From: Polytrichum commune
Lineage: Eukaryota > Streptophyta > Polytrichopsida > Polytrichales > Polytrichaceae
DNA length: 64,000 nt
Reading direction: 5' to 3'
Assembly (NCBI GenBank): GCA_950295325.1
Contig: OX485803.1
Coordinates: 65,921,554-65,985,553 of the forward strand
A program made the translations under genes and the position numbers. The notes under the pieces were generated by a model that saw only the letters and a list, made by a program, of their open reading frames with translations, had not been told where the DNA came from and did not search any database. Position 1 is the stretch's first letter; each line of letters opens with the position of its first letter. Shown in pieces: positions 59,518 through 64,000 of the stretch.

Positions 59518-59990
59518 GGGCCACTTCACACACAAGACCTAGAGCCCGTGACCATTACACTTTGAGCACTCTCATTGGTGGAAAAGGAGGAGCCAATCTA
59601 AGTTCGCTTCACACTATGCTTGAGGAACCAACGGAGTATGTGAATGCAAGATGGATGTAAAGTCTACATGGAATCCTACATAGCATCAAATGGCTCATGT
59701 TTCATGGTCACTTAGATTATTTTAAAAACCGCCTCTTGGAGGTAAGTCTAAAACAAAACCGGGAGACCATAGCACTCCGAACTCTCACAACCCTTGGTTT
59801 ATTCTATTTTATCATGTGTGAGGACCCGCATGAATAGAAATTCATTGAAATAGCATTTGATTGAGGGTCCGGTCACATATGACTTCACACTACCTGATTT
59901 TGGAGGTGATTTGGGACGGCCTTTGGACACTTTCTTTTGGGCTCTCACAATTTCATGGTCACGGCTCTTGGCTCGTGTGTGAAGTGACCC
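59518..59990 (+). mobile_element. PIF/Harbinger-like MITE (GGGCCACTTCACAC family), copy C
   Basis: A 473-bp copy collinear with copy B: GGGCCACTTCACACACAAG at the left, complement of GGGTCACTTCACACACGAG at the right. Flanks TAA and TAT differ by one base. It ends about 295 bp before the CCDC12 start codon and so may overlap that gene's promoter. Confidence 0.86.
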
Positions 59991-60089
59991 TATTGTGATG
60001 AACATCTGGCGGACGAAAATCATCCCAGTATTTTTTCACATATTCATCCATTTACAAAACCCCTGAAGTGCTTTATCGCGCTTGTTCTG

Positions 60090-60110
60090 TGGACCAAACC
60101 CTAGAGCTCT
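60090..60110 (+). promoter_or_regulatory. Telobox-like motif upstream of CCDC12
   Basis: The motif AAACCCTAG about 190 bp before the start codon at 60285 resembles the plant telobox (AAACCCTAA), common in promoters and leaders of growth-linked genes. Assignment is by motif and position only. Confidence 0.35.
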
Positions 60111-60284
60111 GTTTCAATACTCTGATTGGTTTTTCAGCAAAATTCATTCCGAAATCCAGCTGCGCGCTTACCTTACGATCGTTGTATTGGAGAAATTGCA
60201 GTGAGGGTCGGGTTTTCTGTTAGAAATTTCGCTTTGAGAGAGAGCGTAGAGAGCTTGGTTGGGGGTTTTGGAGGTTGAATAGCC

Positions 60285-62247
60285 ATGGCTGCGGAGTTTG
60301 AAGAATCGGTAGAAGAGCGGAAGGCGCGTCTGCGTGCGCTTCGTGCAGCGGCGGAGCTCTCGCTCGCTGCCGAAGAGGATGGTGCTTCCAATGGTGCGGT
60401 TGACGGGAATGGTCATCAGCAAGAGGCTGGAGAAGACACGTAAGTATTTTGATCTGCCTGCATTGTGTTGTCATGGTCTTTAGGTCAATACTTTCGTTAA
60501 GGGAAAGTCTGTCTTCGGCATCATTACATTCAGAATTTTACAGGAAGGTCTTTGGGAGAGACATACATGGGTTGCGAAAGCCAACTTGTTTTGGGATTGT
60601 CTCGCTGCAGTATAAATGGCAGTAATGCATTAGGGATTTACTGTCAATTTCCATGGTGATTTCCATGCTTTGTTTATGCTCGTTTGAAGAGTCAGCATTT
60701 GTTTTAAGTGGAACTCTAATTCTGGGTGAATGAGTCATATGTACTGAAAATTGAAATTCAGCAGATAAGTAGGTGGGGATTTTGGGTGGAATTAATACAT
60801 TGGACTGCTAAAGGCGTTGCTCACCTTGTAAACCAATTGGTTTGCAGAGTGGATATATTGAGGGTGTATAACTTAAAAAATCATGGGGGTTGGAGTTGTT
60901 TCAAACGATGACGGCATACTCAATGATTCGATTGCAGGGAAATGTCAGAGATGAGATTTCGTAACTACTTCCCAAGGGACGACGATTTGCAGAAGGCCAA
61001 ACATCCACCGCCTGTGATACCCAAGTTTGAGGATCCTGTAGCTACAGACCCCCTTCAGGTTGCTGGAGTCGAGGTAACCTTGGATTTTGCAATTTGGTAT
61101 ATTTTGTGCTGGTATGTGTGTGGCTCACGGTCTTTTGTTACGGCTTAACAGTTTGAAATACATTTTTACTTGTATTTGATATTCTGGTGCACGTTCTAAT
61201 GTGGTTGAGCGTCAAGTTAGATGGGGCAACAGAGGGCAGTCAGTTGTTTCTGAAAGTATGGAATTGTGTACTAATTTATGAGTACTTGGTTAGTGTGTCT
61301 GAAGTGAAATATATTTTCCAAATATCTTCCCCATGTGGGGCATTGTCCATGTTCAGTGTTTCTGAAGTGAAATATATCTTTCAAATACCCTGTCAGGAAT
61401 GGTTAGGTCAAGTGGGATGAAGCCCTGACAATTCTAGGTAAGTGTAGGACATGTCCTGAAGGCACTTCATAAATACCGTTTTAAACTCTTGTGGAATGTG
61501 CACATGTTTTATGTTTCATGTATTCCTTACATGATTTATGGAGTCTTTGCAAACATGTCAGTATTTTGTGTTTATATTGAGAACTCTCCTTGGCTCTTCA
61601 GGACCCAATTGTAAGTATTGCACCCAAGAAGCCAAACTGGGATCTTCGAAGGAATGTAGCCCAGAAGCTGGAAAAACTTGAGAAGCGTACACAAAAAGCT
61701 ATCATTGAGCTAATGAGTAAGTAACTCCTCAGGCAATAGACACTTCGTTATTACATGACATTGATCCTTGGATTGGGCTTATGAGCAAAACTTATAGTCA
61801 GTTTGCTATTGACCATTTTCAATCTGTTCCATGAACTCTAGGATGTTGGTATTTTTGAACATAAGTAAGTGTCTGTGCAGGACACGAGTCCTCCCTTCTC
61901 ACTCTACCTACCTCAGAACAGTTCACCAGTACAGCAAAATCAGATGGTGTTATGTTTCTCATTCTTTTTTTTAAACTTTTATTTCTGCCCACTTCAGTTT
62001 ATGTTGGTTTATCCTGTGTTTTTTAACTAAAAAGTGGCTGCATGAATTGTGTGCCGCTGAGTTGTAAGAGGTGGTCTGAAACGAGTGATGGCACATGATT
62101 TTGAACAAGGAGGCTACCTTGAGTGCTACAGTAAATGTGCGTACATATCTTGTTGCTTTTCTGATTTGACTGATTTGGGGTTTGTTTGAACCAGTGGAAG
62201 AGGAGAAGCTTCGGCAAGCTGAAGCTGCAGATGACATGGAAACTTAG
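60285..62247 (+). CDS. CCDC12: CCDC12/Cwf18 pre-mRNA splicing factor (4 exons)
   Basis: Exons: 60285-60439, 60938-61073, 61602-61716, 62195-62247; 152 residues, all phases consistent and all introns GT-AG. The protein has an N-terminal helix (E-E-R-K-A-R-L-R-A-L-R), an acidic/Gly linker, then the family signature M-R-F-R-N-Y-F-P-R-D-D-D-L (about residues 55-67). A later P-K-K-P-N-W-D-L-R-R-N-V is followed by K-L-E-K-L-E-K-R-T-Q-K-A-I-I-E-L (about 105-132), and the protein ends with an acidic tail. Human CCDC12 is 166 residues, so length fits. The family (fission yeast Cwf18) belongs to the Prp19/activated spliceosome complexes in the nucleus. The start codon context GCCATGGCT is strong, and the frame begins directly with the family's N-terminal helix. 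Intron 2 contains two ~62-bp similar blocks (about 61292 and 61354, with CTGAAGTGAAATATAT). Confidence 0.88.
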
Positions 62248-62784
62248 AATCTGGGCTCCTTTCTCATCATTTGAGGCTGGTCCCAACTCCACTTCAGCAA
62301 AAGTTAACCAGGTGCATGGTTGATGATAAATCATTGTGATCACAAAATAGAGATCTTCTCTTGAACCCTGTGGGTTGAGCATCAAAGGAGTTCAGTGTGG
62401 TCTCACAGGGTTTTCATTTAGACCTAAAATGCCCTGTTGACAATGCTATTTCTCAGAAAATGCAGCATTAAACAGGCTGAAGAAATGAATATGTGCATAG
62501 GCAACTCAAGCAGAGACCAATTTGTGTGTCCAATGTACTCTTATCAAATTCAAATGCTTGGTCTACACTCTTGAGGCCAATTCCAAGATGGATTTTTGTT
62601 CTGGATTCCTCCTCTTTCCATCTTCATGACTTATTTGCCTGAAGTTTCAGTGCTTTCTACTCTCTGTGGTCCACCTGTATATTAAGTGCTTATCTTTGAG
62701 GTGCAAGTGAGTTTGAAGTGAAGCTTCGAACATGCTCTTTGGACCTGTAATTTATTAACTTTTTAGTCCAGCACAATATATATG
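62248..62784 (+). other. CCDC12 3' flank
   Basis: No further gene. The first few hundred bases are probably 3' UTR; I could not fix a polyadenylation site. Confidence 0.35.
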
Positions 62785-63007
62785 GGGATTGTTAATTCAA
62801 CCACGTAGTTTGTTAAAACGACCACAGAGACGCATTGTGCGGTCACAGGACCTGTCAAATTTTGAACTTTCATTGCACACACAAACAGGAGCAAGGTATC
62901 AGCTTTTGCTTTCTCTTTCTTTACATTTCAACTTACAACAAGAATTGTTCATATTTTGACAGGTAATGTGACTGCACGACACATCTTTGTGGTTGTTTTA
63001 ACAATCC
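62785..63007. mobile_element. MITE family with GGGATTGTTAA termini, copy 2
   Basis: A 223-bp element. GGGATTGTTAATTCAACCAC at the left matches the complement of the right end (GGATTGTTAAAACAACCACA). A second inner pair, GTTAAAACGACCACAGAG versus GTTAAAACAACCACAAAG, deepens the inverted repeat. It shares internal blocks with 7267-7906. No clear target duplication. Confidence 0.72.
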
Positions 63008-63284
63008 ATCTCCTGGAGTTGATGTTGGAAATTTTGCCATGGTTCTTTATGTTGATATTTTTTGTGGAAAGCAAGAGTATGATGCTGTACCTACATCCTT
63101 TGTGAATCAGAAAGATGGTGACCTATGGCCGAACTTAACTTGTACAGTACAACCTGTACCCAATGTATTATATCAGAATACACAGAACCCACCTTGTTTC
63201 CTTACAGTCATAACCATGAGGTACCTACCTATCAGTTGTATCTACTTCTGGTACGCAACGTAACATGGTTTCAACACGTTTATA

Positions 63285-63862
63285 AGGCAATGGAGAAACT
63301 GCACCACAATAATCTACACTGATCAGTCAAACATGTGTAGGTTTTTGAGACATACAATAACACAGAAAATTGTTTGTGCACAAAATCTCCCAAACATGGA
63401 TAGAAATTACGTGTAGCTCTGCATTGTTTCTTCCATCCGCTGATGTCACCTGTCTGCATCAAGTAATTGATGCTCACAAGGATGGAAAGCTCTAACCTAT
63501 TTGTTGACAGCAGTCTTGCTTGTGGCTGACTTTGGTCCAACATCTGCAGGTTTTTTTGATGAGCCTCATCAGGCAACGAAGAAACCACACCACAATAATT
63601 TGCACTGAATCAAACATGTGTATGTATTTGAGACATGCACAACACAGCAAATTGTTAATGTGCAAAATTTCCCAAAGATGGTTGGTATTATGTCTAGCCC
63701 TGCAACGTCTTCCATCTGCTGATGATGATTGAAACCTATCTGCATCAAGTGATTGATGCTGATCACAAGGATGGAGAGCTCTAACTTATTCCTTGACATC
63801 ATGTTTTGCTTGTGCTTGCGCTTGAAGTTGCTCCATCATCTGCAGGTTTCTTTGATGGGCCA
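63285..63862. repeat. ~286-bp tandem duplication of the 3' end of the inhibitor-3-like gene
   Basis: Units start at 63285 and 63571 (AGGCAATGGAGAAAC / AGGCAACGAAGAAAC, then CACCACAATAAT, AAACATGTGTA, TTGATGCT, AGGATGGA and a CATCTGCAGGTTT end). Read on the minus strand, the copy at 63500-63570 still has a decayed S-K-K-P-A-D-x-G... S-K-T tail matching the real C-terminus at 63799-63860. The duplication therefore took the last codons and 3' UTR of the gene. Confidence 0.85.
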
Positions 63863-63999
63863 ACCTCCTCCTCGTCTTCATCATCACTGTCAATCACTTC
63901 AGTGAGAGCCAGCCTCTTCTCTGCAAACTCATTATCAAACTTTTTCTTCTGCAGGAGTTCGTTGTCTACTGTGTCAGGCTGCCAACTCACTTTCTTCCT
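63799..63999 (-). CDS. Protein phosphatase 1 inhibitor-3-like protein, C-terminal part (partial)
   Basis: The gene enters from the right edge, so only the last 66 residues are seen. They begin R-K-K-V-S-W-Q-P-D-T-V-D-N-E. In inhibitor-3 (PPP1R11) a K/R-V-x-W docking motif followed by D/G-T-V-D-N-E is diagnostic, and K-V-S-W fits a PP1-docking RVxF-type site. After that the known family has a Cys-rich C-C-I-F/Y block; here it is missing and replaced by K-K-K-F-D-N-E-F-A-E-K-R-L, then an acidic run (D-S-D-D-E-D-E-E-E) and a Ser/Thr/Ala tail. It could be a diverged member or another PP1-binding protein. The true start lies outside the window; GTG at 63990 is internal. Confidence 0.5.
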   Translation of the reverse strand, partial: RKKVSWQPDTVDNELLQKKKFDNEFAEKRLALTEVIDSDDEDEEEVGPSKKPADDGATSSASTSKT

Positions 64000-64000
64000 G

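Overview
The window looks like nuclear DNA of a land plant or a close streptophyte relative. All genes have spliceosomal GT-AG introns, one predicted product is a plastid-type RecG helicase with a transit-peptide-like N-terminus, another is a GALS-like family 92 glycosyltransferase, and the repeats are typical plant transposons (Ty3/gypsy with chromodomain, LINE, hAT, Mutator-like, PIF/Harbinger-like, pogo-like). Long introns, dense small transposons and AAACCCTAA-type motifs would fit a larger plant genome. The species cannot be named from the sequence, and all names rest on motif reading, not on a search.

Layout. 1-2.4 kb: decayed Ty3/gypsy 3' ends. 3.3-4.38 kb: a dead LINE 3' end. 4.4-13.2 kb: small DNA transposons, including two foldback elements of one Mutator-like family with exact 9-bp target duplications, plus a small minus-strand glycine-rich secreted protein gene (8825-9100). 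13.7-18.7 kb: a broken hAT transposase gene interrupted by other insertions. 18.7-26.2 kb: gene-poor sequence with a second hAT fragment on the minus strand and several MITEs. 26.3-38.1 kb: a 19-exon RecG gene (1,143 codons in my model, all splice phases consistent). 38.1-46.4 kb: gene-poor, with MITEs and a 59-bp LINE insertion. 46.4-52.9 kb: a two-exon GT92 glycosyltransferase gene set among tandem arrays. 53-60 kb: MITEs, an 85-bp x4 array and a pogo-like element nested in a MITE. 60.28-62.25 kb: a four-exon CCDC12/Cwf18 splicing factor gene. 63.8-64 kb: the 3' end of a minus-strand gene resembling protein phosphatase 1 inhibitor-3.

The genes do not form an operon or an obvious pathway. 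They are separate nuclear genes for plastid/mitochondrial DNA maintenance (RecG), cell-wall polysaccharide synthesis (GT92), cell wall (glycine-rich protein), pre-mRNA splicing (CCDC12) and phosphatase control (inhibitor-3-like).

The most unusual pattern is local tandem duplication with periods of about 200-300 bp tied to gene edges. The stop-codon/3' region of three genes (glycine-rich protein, GT92, inhibitor-3-like) is repeated just downstream of the gene, and the first introns of both RecG and GT92, plus the GT92 5' region, also carry such arrays. The second theme is a clear nested-insertion record with readable target duplications.
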